Shown in pieces: positions 32,166-40,055 of a DNA stretch of 64,000 bases. The notes under the pieces are model-generated. The model did not search any database and was not told the DNA's origin. It saw only the letters and a list, made by a program, of their open reading frames with translations. The translations under genes and the position numbers were made by a program. Source of the stretch: Roseburia sp. 499 (GTDB taxonomy: Bacteria; Bacillota; Clostridia; Lachnospirales; Lachnospiraceae); contig NZ_CP135164.1 in the NCBI RefSeq assembly GCF_001940225.2, forward strand, positions 1,488,001 to 1,552,000. The letters are read 5' to 3'. How positions within the stretch are numbered: the first letter of the stretch is position 1; each line of letters starts with the position of its first letter.

Positions 32166-32690
32166 TTATAAATCTGTCTGAATCGGAGGCACATCAAATG
32201 CATCCATAATATTTGCAAAATCTCCGGAAATGTCTACATTCGGAGGCGTTATTATGAATATGTAATTAGAAATCTTCTGTAAATTACCACTGATTGCAAA
32301 ACAGGAACCGGAGGTAAAATCAATAATACGCTGTGCGATTTCCACATCCAAACCTTCCACATTCAGTACTACAGTTCTGTTCAGTAATAATGTCTCTGTA
32401 ATCTCTCTTGCATCCTCTACTGAGGTTGGTTTAATTACACATACTTCCATATTTGTCCCCTGCCTTTTAGATGACCGCATCGGTGTAACCTTTGGAGTAG
32501 TTTTCACCGGCTTTGGTTTCTTTTCTTCATATTCAAAATCATCTTCTGGCTCTTTATCCTTTAAAAAGCCCTTTTTCTTCGGTACTTCTTCTTCATAATC
32601 GTCATCGTCATAATAATCTTCGTTATAGAAATCGTCATCATCTTCCGGATTCAATCTCATAACATTTAAAAATTTATCAAGCATTCCCAT
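32166..32690 (-). CDS. sepF: Cell division protein SepF
   Basis: SepF tethers FtsZ to the membrane in Gram-positive bacteria. The 174 residues have an N-terminal amphipathic membrane-binding helix (MGMLDKFLNVMRL), an acidic, tyrosine-rich linker (about 15-80) and the SepF core from about 85, with VCVIKPTSVEDAREITETL and the FAISGNLQKISNYIFIITP strand pair. The ATG follows ACAAGGAGAATTATC. Its neighbours ylmE and ylmH are the standard ones. Confidence 0.95.
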   Translation of the reverse strand: MGMLDKFLNVMRLNPEDDDDFYNEDYYDDDDYEEEVPKKKGFLKDKEPEDDFEYEEKKPKPVKTTPKVTPMRSSKRQGTNMEVCVIKPTSVEDAREITETLLLNRTVVLNVEGLDVEIAQRIIDFTSGSCFAISGNLQKISNYIFIITPPNVDISGDFANIMDAFDVPPIQTDL

Positions 32691-32719
32691 GATAATTCTC
32701 CTTGTTACTTTTTCGTACT

Positions 32720-33412
32720 TTATATATTATAATTTCTTTCGCCAAAAATCCCTGTCCCAACGCGTACCATGGTAGCGCCTTCTTCCACTGCTACCATATA
32801 GTCTCCTGTCATTCCCATAGAGAGTACACCCATAGATACATTATCAATGTTTTTCTTCATTATGTCAACAGATAATTCCTTGATTTGTCTAAAATATTTT
32901 CGATTATCTTCTGGATTTTCTACAAAAGGCGCAATTGTCATAAGTCCTTTTACATGAACATGTGGAAGCTTAGCAATTTCTTCTACTAAAGAAATTGCTT
33001 CTTCTCTGCTGGTTCCAAACTTACTTTCTTCCTGCGCAATGTTTACTTCTACTAAAACATCCACTTCTACCTGTTTTTTTTCTGCCTGCGAACTGATTTC
33101 TTCTGCTAAGCGTAAAGAATCTACCGAATGTATCAAAAAAACCTTATTTACAATGTATTTTACCTTATTTCTCTGCAAATGCCCAATCATATGCCAACGA
33201 ATGTCCTGTGGAAGTACCGGATACTTATCCATAATTTCCTGTACCTTATTTTCTCCAAAATCTCTGCTTCCGGCATCATAGGCCTCTTGCAGCATGGGCA
33301 CCGGTTTTGTCTTACTGACCGAAATCAATGTAATCTCACTCACATCTCGTCCTACCTTTTCACAAGCTTTCTTTATATTTTCCCGTACCTGTTCTAAATT
33401 TTCTTTTACCAT
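32720..33412 (-). CDS. ylmE: YggS-family PLP-binding protein (YlmE)
   Basis: This family binds pyridoxal phosphate in a single TIM barrel and maintains PLP homeostasis. The 230 residues show the PLP lysine in LISVSKTKPVPM (about residue 35), FGENKVQEI, WHMIGHLQRNKVK and the phosphate-binding LSMGMTGDY with RVGTGIFG at the end. The ATG at 33412 lies 8 nt after AGGAGG; a longer frame start would place that site inside the gene. It is upstream of sepF. Confidence 0.93.
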   Translation of the reverse strand: MVKENLEQVRENIKKACEKVGRDVSEITLISVSKTKPVPMLQEAYDAGSRDFGENKVQEIMDKYPVLPQDIRWHMIGHLQRNKVKYIVNKVFLIHSVDSLRLAEEISSQAEKKQVEVDVLVEVNIAQEESKFGTSREEAISLVEEIAKLPHVHVKGLMTIAPFVENPEDNRKYFRQIKELSVDIMKKNIDNVSMGVLSMGMTGDYMVAVEEGATMVRVGTGIFGERNYNI

Positions 33413-33425
33413 TCCATGTTCCTCC

Positions 33426-34823
33426 TTATTGCACAATCTGATTTTCTTTTATCGTAGAGGCATCTAACGCAATATGGTCATAAAGCGATAGTCCATAGCT
33501 TGTCCCTGTATCTACAATAGTATATTCTTCGTTTTGGAATAATATCTCAACCTTACGAAATACTGCATAACCCTTATTGATGTTATAAACACCTTGCAGT
33601 TTGGCTGTGGCTTCTAACGTCATAGTCTCACCGGAATCCGGCTTATTAATAGTATCACCCTTTTTCAAATCACTTCCATCAATATAATAGGAATCCTCTG
33701 TTTCATGAAATACTGTAACATCGGTAAATTCCATGGTTTTCTTTCCATCTTTAGAAACGTTCTGGCGCAACACACCATTTCCGTCGGAGTCTCCTCCTTT
33801 TGTCACATAATCCTTCGGTACTACAAAGAAAGTTTTTTCTGTCAAAGCTGTATTTGGAATTTTCAGTCCACTAGAATCCGATACCAGTAATTTAACGTCC
33901 AGATAACGATCTGATGCAAACCGAATCATAGAATTTTGAAAAGTCAAATCCAAATAATAAGAGCCTCCATGATTCAATACTTTAGAACTTCCCCAGGCTG
34001 TAGAACCATCCTTTTGAAATTCCACCTTTATATTGCTTTCTTCGGCTAAATCCACTGCCAATTGTTCGTCTATTGGTAATATCAAATCCCAATTTTCGCT
34101 ACTAATCAGCTTATATACAGGTTCTCCTGCATTCACTTTTTCTTTCGCTTGCAAATTATTTTTTACATGTTTCGCCTGGTCAAAGCTATCTTCCGTAAAG
34201 GTATCAGCAGTTGTTTCTTCCAGACCATCTGTATTATATACTACAACACCTGCCTGCGGGGCAAGATACGGATGAAAGGTTGCTACATTTCCACTATATC
34301 CGTCTAAATTAGATAAATTGCTGGCACTAAGTGCCTCCATCACAGCTGCCTCCATATCAAATTTAAAACTATATACCTGATAAAAATTTTCATCTGAATA
34401 TCCTAATACATATTCCGATGCGGTTTTTTCCAGTTCCTGATAAGATTCCTTTTGTTTAAACAATTGACCATCATTCGCATTTAATACCTGATTGTAAAAA
34501 TCACCGGTTTCATCAATGGAATATACATAGGTATCAACTCCTACCTTAGTAGCATCCTTGTTATAATAATTGATATATCCACTAATTTCTGCATTAAATA
34601 CCGTCTCTTCTCGTAAAGCAAGACCGGTAAAAGTATTATTTTGCGCTATAGTTCCCTGAGACACCTCATATACCGCCACCTGTTCTGTAGTAAAATATTG
34701 GAAAATATTATAAAGCATATAGATAAATATCATAAAAAATACGATAACACCAATATTAAGATGAGAACCTTTATGAAATTTTACAATTTTTTTATTTCTT
34801 TTTTTTGTCACAGAATTTGCCAT
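33426..34823 (-). CDS. HlyD-like membrane protein of the sepF cluster
   Basis: The 465-residue protein has a basic cytoplasmic N-terminus (KKRNKKIVKFHKGS), one membrane segment (about 24-44) and a large extracellular part. Biotinyl-lipoyl/barrel-sandwich features of membrane fusion proteins are visible (GTIAQNNTFTGLALREE near 63, VNAGEPVYKLIS near 235, IPNTALTEKTFFVVP near 335). No exporter partner is encoded nearby. It is the first gene of the operon leading to ylmE and sepF, so a role at the division site or in wall assembly is possible but unproven. The start may instead be a GTG at 34811, as AAGG touches the first ATG. Confidence 0.75.
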   Translation of the reverse strand: MANSVTKKRNKKIVKFHKGSHLNIGVIVFFMIFIYMLYNIFQYFTTEQVAVYEVSQGTIAQNNTFTGLALREETVFNAEISGYINYYNKDATKVGVDTYVYSIDETGDFYNQVLNANDGQLFKQKESYQELEKTASEYVLGYSDENFYQVYSFKFDMEAAVMEALSASNLSNLDGYSGNVATFHPYLAPQAGVVVYNTDGLEETTADTFTEDSFDQAKHVKNNLQAKEKVNAGEPVYKLISSENWDLILPIDEQLAVDLAEESNIKVEFQKDGSTAWGSSKVLNHGGSYYLDLTFQNSMIRFASDRYLDVKLLVSDSSGLKIPNTALTEKTFFVVPKDYVTKGGDSDGNGVLRQNVSKDGKKTMEFTDVTVFHETEDSYYIDGSDLKKGDTINKPDSGETMTLEATAKLQGVYNINKGYAVFRKVEILFQNEEYTIVDTGTSYGLSLYDHIALDASTIKENQIVQ

Positions 34824-34846
34824 CCTTATTTTTACTCGTATATTTT

Positions 34847-34875
34847 ATTTTAACATGTTAAAACTTCAAACTCAA
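34847..34875 (-). promoter_or_regulatory. Promoter of the HlyD-ylmE-sepF-ylmH-aroB-lspA-rluD operon with overlapping palindrome
   Basis: On the minus strand TTGAGT (34870-34875) and TAAAAT (34847-34852) are 17 bp apart, with TGT before the -10. The perfect 16-bp palindrome TTTTAACATGTTAAAA at 34848-34863 covers the -10 and part of the spacer, which would suit a repressor operator. Confidence 0.6.
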
Positions 34876-34947
34876 TACTACCATGAATTTCCAACATGTT
34901 TTTCCCTATAGTGGTAATACTAAATTCATGTAAAAGGAGGAATGCAT

Positions 34948-35160
34948 ATGAATACAAGAGGTTTAGATTATACGTTATTGACCATTGTAATTATTGGTGC
35001 CATCAACTGGGGCTTAATTGGTTTATTCCGTTTTGACTTGGTCGCATTTTTATTTGGCAACATGAGCTGGCTCAGCCGTATTATTTACGGAATCGTCGGA
35101 ATCAGTGGATTATATCTTTGCAGTGCTTTTGGACGCATTCGATCCATGAACGAAGCCTGA
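34948..35160 (+). CDS. DUF378 small membrane protein
   Basis: The 70-residue protein has two membrane segments (about 10-30 and 44-62) and the DUF378 signature GAINWGLIGLFRFDLVA with FGNMSWLSRIIY. The function of the family is unknown. The ATG at 34948 is 7 nt from AGGAGG; the in-frame ATG at 34942 is too close. It is a single-gene unit, divergent from the HlyD operon and followed by a terminator. Confidence 0.9.
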   Translation: MNTRGLDYTLLTIVIIGAINWGLIGLFRFDLVAFLFGNMSWLSRIIYGIVGISGLYLCSAFGRIRSMNEA

Positions 35161-35184
35161 AAAACAAATTTCAGTTGACAGCTT

Positions 35185-35217
35185 AAAAGGGGTTATTGCA
35201 TGGCAACAACCCCTTTA
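35185..35217. terminator. Bidirectional terminator after the DUF378 gene
   Basis: AAAAGGGGTTATTGC (35185-35199) pairs with GCAACAACCCCTTTA (35203-35217) with one internal mismatch. T runs on both strands serve the DUF378 gene and the converging P-loop gene. Confidence 0.85.
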
Positions 35218-35228
35218 TCATCTGTAAC

Positions 35229-35648
35229 TTACAATGAAATAACAATTTTACTTCTTACATATTCCGGTAAATCTGCTTCATTTCTGGAAACGCTTAAAAC
35301 AAAATTTACATGAAACATTTCCCCAATTCCCTGAAGCTTTGTGATTGCACGGCATATATCATCATCATTTACTTCTGCAATAGTGAGAAAACTGTCCAAA
35401 AACATTTCTTCCAAATCATGATCTTGAGAAATAATTCCACAAATAAATCCCATAAATTCATCACAATTTGTTATGAGATAGTCGGAAACATTAATTAATC
35501 GAACTTTATTATCAAGTTCATACATATGTCTGGAACTTTTATCCAAATATACAATATTTCCATTGACTGATGCTACGTCCTGATTCACTTTGTCTAAAAG
35601 GTGCTTTGTCTTTCCTTTTCCCTTTTCACCAGCTATAATCTGTACCAT
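35229..35648 (-). CDS. P-loop ATPase-like protein of unknown function
   Basis: The 139-residue protein opens with a Walker A motif, IIAGEKGKGKTKHLL (about 4-18), and has a hydrophobic Walker-B-like strand near MEE/MFLDSFLTIAEVND (about 85-98). No other catalytic domain is visible. Similar small proteins in this lineage are often labelled PilT-like without evidence. The ATG follows TTAGGAGGAGATTGTC. It has its own promoter and is a single-gene unit between dacA and the DUF378 gene. Confidence 0.7.
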   Translation of the reverse strand: MVQIIAGEKGKGKTKHLLDKVNQDVASVNGNIVYLDKSSRHMYELDNKVRLINVSDYLITNCDEFMGFICGIISQDHDLEEMFLDSFLTIAEVNDDDICRAITKLQGIGEMFHVNFVLSVSRNEADLPEYVRSKIVISL

Positions 35649-35705
35649 GACAATCTCCTCCTAATCTTGTTTATTTTGTATAGGAATAGTTTAATTCATG
35701 TGTAC

Positions 35706-35734
35706 ATTATAGTATATATTTACAGAAAATTCAA
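35706..35734 (-). promoter_or_regulatory. Promoter of the P-loop gene
   Basis: On the minus strand TTGAAT (35729-35734) and TATAAT (35706-35711) are 17 bp apart, 3 nt after the dacA stop codon. No terminator separates dacA from this promoter. Confidence 0.75.
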
Positions 35735-35737
35735 CCT

Positions 35738-36730
35738 CTATTTCATGATTTCTCCTAACAATTCGGTCATTTCGTAATAAAGATTGTCACGACTATCCGA
35801 TTTATAAACAATAGAAATATAAGGAATTTCATCTCCCTTTTTACTATAAAGGACTAAACAGTATCCTGCGTCGTTGGTAGTTCCTGTTTTTCCTCCAATG
35901 ACATTAATACCTTCCGGAGCTGTTTCTTCCCCTTTCAAATATTTATTTGTAGTGGTCCAATCTTTTACCACTGTTTCCCCCGCAGAATTCAAAAAATTTG
36001 CTGTATGATTCTGCGTGCTAATCAATTCAACAAAACGTTCATCTTGTACGGCTGCATTGAAAATCAAGTACATATCATATACAGTTGTATAATGTTCTTC
36101 GTTATGTAATCCATGTGGATTTACAAAATGGGAATTGGTAGCTCCAAGTGCATATGCCTCTTGGGTCATCAGATTGGCAAACTCCTCTGTACTTCCTGAA
36201 ATCATATCAGCAATGACATTCGCTGCATCATTTCCACTGCAAAGAATCAAACCGTATAAAAGTTCCTGTAACGATATGGTATCGCCTACAGAAAGTCCAC
36301 AAGTAGTAGAACCTGATTCTAACTGCAATTCTTCTTCTGTTACTGTTGCAGTTGCTGCAAGATCACCATATTTTAATGCAACATATGCAGTCAAAATTTT
36401 AGTGGTACTTGCCGGATATCGTCTTTCGTAAATATTTTTTGCAAATTTCACTTCATGGTTTACCGTATCAAACAGACCTGCTGCTTCTGAAAGATTTTCG
36501 GTAACCCCTTCTGTCAAAATATTATCTGTTCCGGTTACACAAAGATTGTCTGCAAAATAAGAAACATTCTGTTCCTGAACGGAAGCGTCCATACCATAAG
36601 CACTGGTTGTATCGTATACGTTATAGGCATCTTCCAATACTTCCTGTTTGCCACATCCGCTTAACAGGAAAGAAGCTGTCAGTATCATACTGACAGCACT
36701 TGTCATTCTTTTTTTATTTATACATCTCAC
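35738..36730 (-). CDS. dacA: D-alanyl-D-alanine carboxypeptidase, lipoprotein (PBP5/DacA-like)
   Basis: The enzyme trims the terminal D-Ala from peptidoglycan stem peptides. The 330 residues begin with a lipoprotein signal peptide (basic MRCINKKR, hydrophobic core, lipobox LSGC, Cys about 26). The penicillin-binding motifs follow: STTK in YPASTTKIL, SGN in CSGNDAAN and KTG in GGKTGTT. The start is taken as the GTG at 36730, which keeps the basic n-region; an ATG at 36706 would remove it. It overlaps mgsA by 17 nt. Lipid anchoring instead of the usual C-terminal amphipathic helix is a variation. Confidence 0.9.
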   Translation of the reverse strand: MRCINKKRMTSAVSMILTASFLLSGCGKQEVLEDAYNVYDTTSAYGMDASVQEQNVSYFADNLCVTGTDNILTEGVTENLSEAAGLFDTVNHEVKFAKNIYERRYPASTTKILTAYVALKYGDLAATATVTEEELQLESGSTTCGLSVGDTISLQELLYGLILCSGNDAANVIADMISGSTEEFANLMTQEAYALGATNSHFVNPHGLHNEEHYTTVYDMYLIFNAAVQDERFVELISTQNHTANFLNSAGETVVKDWTTTNKYLKGEETAPEGINVIGGKTGTTNDAGYCLVLYSKKGDEIPYISIVYKSDSRDNLYYEMTELLGEIMK

Positions 36731-37109
36731 GCCACTCTAAATCTCCTCTATCCAATGCTCTAATTAACAATTCTGCTGTTGCAAGATTGGTAGCAAGCGG
36801 AATATTATGCGAATCGCATAAATGAATTACATTATGCACATCCGGCTCATGTGACTTTTTTGTCAACGGATCACGCAAAAAAATCACAAGGTCAATCTGG
36901 TTGTGTTCAATCTGAGCGCCTAACTGCTGTGCTCCACCTAAATGACCTGCCAAATATTTATGAATAGAAAGATTTGTTACCTCTTCAATCAAACGTCCTG
37001 TTGTACCTGTTGCATAAAGTTCATGCTTACATAATATGCCACGATAAGCAATACAGAAATTCTGCATTAACTTTTTTTTGGAATCATGCGCAATTAAACC
37101 AATATTCAT
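36714..37109 (-). CDS. mgsA: Methylglyoxal synthase
   Basis: MgsA converts dihydroxyacetone phosphate to methylglyoxal, relieving sugar-phosphate stress. The 131 residues are typical: IGLIAHDSKKKLM at the N-terminus, the phosphate-binding TGTTGRLIEE, AGHLGGAQQLGA, the catalytic Asp in VIFLRDPLTKKSHEPDV and the closing NIPLATNLATAELL. The ATG lies immediately after the rodA stop. The DHAP released by the sugar-acid operon at 22594-26324 could be a source of its substrate, which is inference. Confidence 0.95.
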   Translation of the reverse strand: MNIGLIAHDSKKKLMQNFCIAYRGILCKHELYATGTTGRLIEEVTNLSIHKYLAGHLGGAQQLGAQIEHNQIDLVIFLRDPLTKKSHEPDVHNVIHLCDSHNIPLATNLATAELLIRALDRGDLEWREMYK

Positions 37110-38234
37110 TTAGAATTCTCCCTTTCCATATTTTCTGGGCTGAAGCCCTACATTCAATACCAGCCCGATGCCGATAAACAAGCTTAATAACGAAGTAAGT
37201 CCATAACTTACAAAAGGTAATGGAAGTCCGGTATTCGGCATAAGACCGGTTACTACACAAATGTTAAAAAAAGTTTGAAAGCCAATCCAAGCAGCAACTC
37301 CCCCACAAATCAATCTGCCTGCCAGATCTTTTGCTTTTCTTCCAATCATAATACATTCTATCACAATTAGCAATAATAAGATTAAAATAATTGCACTACC
37401 TACAAATCCCAGTTCCTCTCCGGCAACAGAAAAAATGAAGTCCGTTTGGGGCTCAGGAATAAAATTTCCGTTCTTTACAGAAAAAACATTATCATTATTC
37501 AATCCTTTTCCCCACAGCATACCAGAACCTATTGCCATGATGGAATTCTGCTGCTGCCATGCATTTTGGGCATATTTCTCTGGTTGCAGCCATGCCATAA
37601 TACGTAACCACTGATAATGTTCCAAAATTTTTTGATCCGGCTGTAAAATCAGATAGAGAAAAATTCCAACCGCCGGAATAGCTACTGCAAGCACTCCTCC
37701 TATTATTTTATAACTTAGTCCTGTCAAAAACAACATTACCAGAAAAATCATTGCTACAACAATACTAGTCGAAAGTGCCGGCTGTTCTTTTATCATAATC
37801 CATGGAACTGCAATCAATATACCTGCTACTATTAATAATGGAAGTTTATTGACTTTCTCATGAAACTTTGCAAAAAACCATGCAAAAAACAAAATAATAC
37901 ATACCTTTGAAAATTCCGAAGGCTGAAAGCGAAGAGGTCCAATCTCAATCCAACGTGTTGCACCACCAGCATCAGAACCTAAGATTCCAAAAGTAATCAA
38001 TCCAAGCAATACCAGATTAAAAACATAGATGAGCCAATGGAATCGAAGAACGAAGTTATAATCAAATAGCGATACGATTATCATTGCAACAATTCCTACC
38101 AGCATCCCCATAACCTGCTTGCTCTGTACAGACTGCTGAGCACTTCCGATAATACTTATTCCCAGCATAGTAAGTACTAACACATATACAATTAAACGAA
38201 AATTGTAATCCTTTACCTGATATTGTTTTAACAT
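37110..38234 (-). CDS. rodA: Peptidoglycan polymerase RodA (SEDS family)
   Basis: RodA is the SEDS glycosyltransferase of the elongation machinery and works with PBP2. The 374 residues have about ten membrane segments and SEDS signatures: GGATRWIEIGPLRFQPSEFSK (about 91-110, cited by span), the extracellular loop with QNSIMAIGSGMLWGKG, FIPEPQTDFIFSVAGEELGF and the C-terminal MPNTGLPLPFVSYGLTSLL. The ATG follows TTAAGGAAGTAGTAT. It lies between minE and mgsA, with its PBP2 partner upstream in the same cluster. Confidence 0.95.
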   Translation of the reverse strand: MLKQYQVKDYNFRLIVYVLVLTMLGISIIGSAQQSVQSKQVMGMLVGIVAMIIVSLFDYNFVLRFHWLIYVFNLVLLGLITFGILGSDAGGATRWIEIGPLRFQPSEFSKVCIILFFAWFFAKFHEKVNKLPLLIVAGILIAVPWIMIKEQPALSTSIVVAMIFLVMLFLTGLSYKIIGGVLAVAIPAVGIFLYLILQPDQKILEHYQWLRIMAWLQPEKYAQNAWQQQNSIMAIGSGMLWGKGLNNDNVFSVKNGNFIPEPQTDFIFSVAGEELGFVGSAIILILLLLIVIECIMIGRKAKDLAGRLICGGVAAWIGFQTFFNICVVTGLMPNTGLPLPFVSYGLTSLLSLFIGIGLVLNVGLQPRKYGKGEF

Positions 38235-38245
38235 ATACTACTTCC

Positions 38246-38527
38246 TTAATTTGAATTTCCGGAATGCTTCAAATCCTTAATTGGAATGTTTGCATATAAA
38301 GCCGGAACTGTTCCATTATCTCCATCAGATTCTGTCTGTGTAATTTGAATATCAAGCCCTTCCGGATCTATCTCCATATATTTCGAAATCACCTGAATAA
38401 TATCATTCTTTATTTTTTCCATTACCTCCGGAGAACAGTTTGCTCTATCCGAAACCAACAATAACTTTAGTCGGTCTTTGGCAATATCACCGGAATTTTT
38501 CTTTTTAAACAAGTCCATTAAACCCAT
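38246..38527 (-). CDS. minE: Division topological specificity factor MinE
   Basis: MinE stimulates the MinD ATPase so that the Min system oscillates. The 93 residues have an N-terminal MinD-contact/amphipathic region (LMDLFKKKNSGDIAKDRLKLLLVSDR) and a C-terminal dimerisation part with ISKYMEIDPEGLDIQI. Many low-GC Gram-positives use DivIVA/MinJ instead, so a MinE is informative: this lineage uses an oscillating Min system. The ATG follows TTAGGAGGAAACC. Confidence 0.93.
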   Translation of the reverse strand: MGLMDLFKKKNSGDIAKDRLKLLLVSDRANCSPEVMEKIKNDIIQVISKYMEIDPEGLDIQITQTESDGDNGTVPALYANIPIKDLKHSGNSN

Positions 38528-38541
38528 TTTACGGTTTCCTC

Positions 38542-39333
38542 CTAATTCTTCTTAAATAAATCCTTGAATTTTGACCATACACCAGACTTTGCTTCCAAAT
38601 CGAGGAACGGTACTTCCTCTCCAAGAATTCTACGACAAATATTTGCATAAGCTTGTCCAGCAAGGCAGTCACTTCCAACTAATGGTTCTCCCTGATTGGT
38701 AGATACAACAATTTGTTCATCATCTGGAACTGCTCCAATCAAATCAATAGCAAGAATATCCGTAACATCAGCAATAGACATCATATCGCCACGTTTTACC
38801 ATATCCATACGAAGTCTGTTAACAATCAGCTCTGTCTTTTTCAATTCGTTTGCCTCTAATAATCCAATGATGCGGTCTGCATCGCGAATAGCGGAAACCT
38901 CCGGTGTTGTTACTACCAGCGCACGGTCTGCACCTGCAATGGCATTTTTGAATCCTTGTTCAATCCCCGCTGGGCAATCTAACAAAATATAATCAAATTC
39001 TTCTCTTAATTCCTCAGTTACTTTTACCATCTGTTCCGGTGTTACAGCTGTTTTATCTCTTGTTTGTGCAGATGGAAGCAGGCATAAGTTTGGATAACGT
39101 TTATCCTTAATTAACGCCTGTTTCATACGACAGTTTCCTTCTACTACGTCCACCAAATTGTATACAATCCGGTTTTCCAATCCCATAACTACGTCAAGAT
39201 TACGCAATCCTATGTCTGTATCGATTAATACAACTTTCTTGTTTAACTGCGCAAGACCAGTTCCTACATTTGCGGTTGTAGTAGTTTTTCCTACTCCACC
39301 TTTTCCAGATGTTATTACGATTACTTCACTCAT
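38542..39333 (-). CDS. minD: Septum site-determining ATPase MinD
   Basis: MinD is a membrane-associated ATPase that recruits MinC. The 263 residues have the deviant Walker A motif SGKGGVGKTTTTANVG (about 8-23), DTDIGLRNLDVVMG, DCPAGIEQGF and the C-terminal amphipathic membrane-targeting helix SKFKDLFKKN. The ATG follows CAGGAGGATATAGTAA. The order minC-minD-minE in the direction of transcription is the usual one. Confidence 0.97.
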   Translation of the reverse strand: MSEVIVITSGKGGVGKTTTTANVGTGLAQLNKKVVLIDTDIGLRNLDVVMGLENRIVYNLVDVVEGNCRMKQALIKDKRYPNLCLLPSAQTRDKTAVTPEQMVKVTEELREEFDYILLDCPAGIEQGFKNAIAGADRALVVTTPEVSAIRDADRIIGLLEANELKKTELIVNRLRMDMVKRGDMMSIADVTDILAIDLIGAVPDDEQIVVSTNQGEPLVGSDCLAGQAYANICRRILGEEVPFLDLEAKSGVWSKFKDLFKKN

Positions 39334-39353
39334 TTACTATATCCTCCTGCTAT

Positions 39354-40037
39354 TTATATACTATTTAAAAGACCTTTGGTTATTGGTTCAATATAAATAT
39401 TTCCATCTTTTACAATTGCTACCTGTGGTTCTACCGGCTCTACATGTTGTTTCTTCTTTTTTCTGTCATTGCCAGTTTTATCCGCACTTCTTCCGATAAC
39501 ATCACCGATTTTAATTTGTACCGGATCCATATCAAGGGCCGCCACAAAGGCTTGTTCATTGCCATTTGCTCCTGCGTAGGCATTCCCCTTTAAGGCCCCT
39601 AGAATAACAATATTGCCTTTAGAGATTACCTTCGCTCCCGGATTCACATCACCAATAACTACCACACTGGTCTCACAGTCCAGAACCTGTCCAGACCGGA
39701 GCGTACCTTTATAAAACTCTCCTGTCTTTCCTGCTTGTTCCTCTTCGAACTGTTCTATTTTCTGACGTACCAGTTCTTCTTTTAACTGGTCATTGTCCAG
39801 AATACAAATAATTTGTACAGAGCTATTCTCTGTAATAGCCTCCACAATCTGAAATTCTTCTTCCTGTGTGAGTTTTCTTCCTTCAAAAGAAATCGCCATT
39901 TTAGCATTTTTGAAAAAACTCTCTGATTCCTTAAATTTATCAATGATACACTGCAACAATTCTTTGAATTCCATGTCATCATTCAGAATCAGATTAATTC
40001 CATATTTATTACTTTTTAGTACAACTGGTTGCTGCAT
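39354..40037 (-). CDS. minC: Septum site-determining protein MinC
   Basis: MinC inhibits FtsZ polymerisation at cell poles. The 227 residues have an N-terminal FtsZ-interacting domain (about 1-100, ELLQCIIDKFKESESFFKNAKMAISF, cited by span) and the C-terminal beta-helix with the signature VLDCETSVVVIGDVNPGAKV, GNIVILGALKGNAYAG and ALDMDPVQIKIGDVIGR. The ATG at 40037 follows GGAGGGACAGGAT; the longer frame start would include that site. Confidence 0.94.
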   Translation of the reverse strand: MQQPVVLKSNKYGINLILNDDMEFKELLQCIIDKFKESESFFKNAKMAISFEGRKLTQEEEFQIVEAITENSSVQIICILDNDQLKEELVRQKIEQFEEEQAGKTGEFYKGTLRSGQVLDCETSVVVIGDVNPGAKVISKGNIVILGALKGNAYAGANGNEQAFVAALDMDPVQIKIGDVIGRSADKTGNDRKKKKQHVEPVEPQVAIVKDGNIYIEPITKGLLNSI

Positions 40038-40055
40038 ATCCTGTCCCTCCAACTC

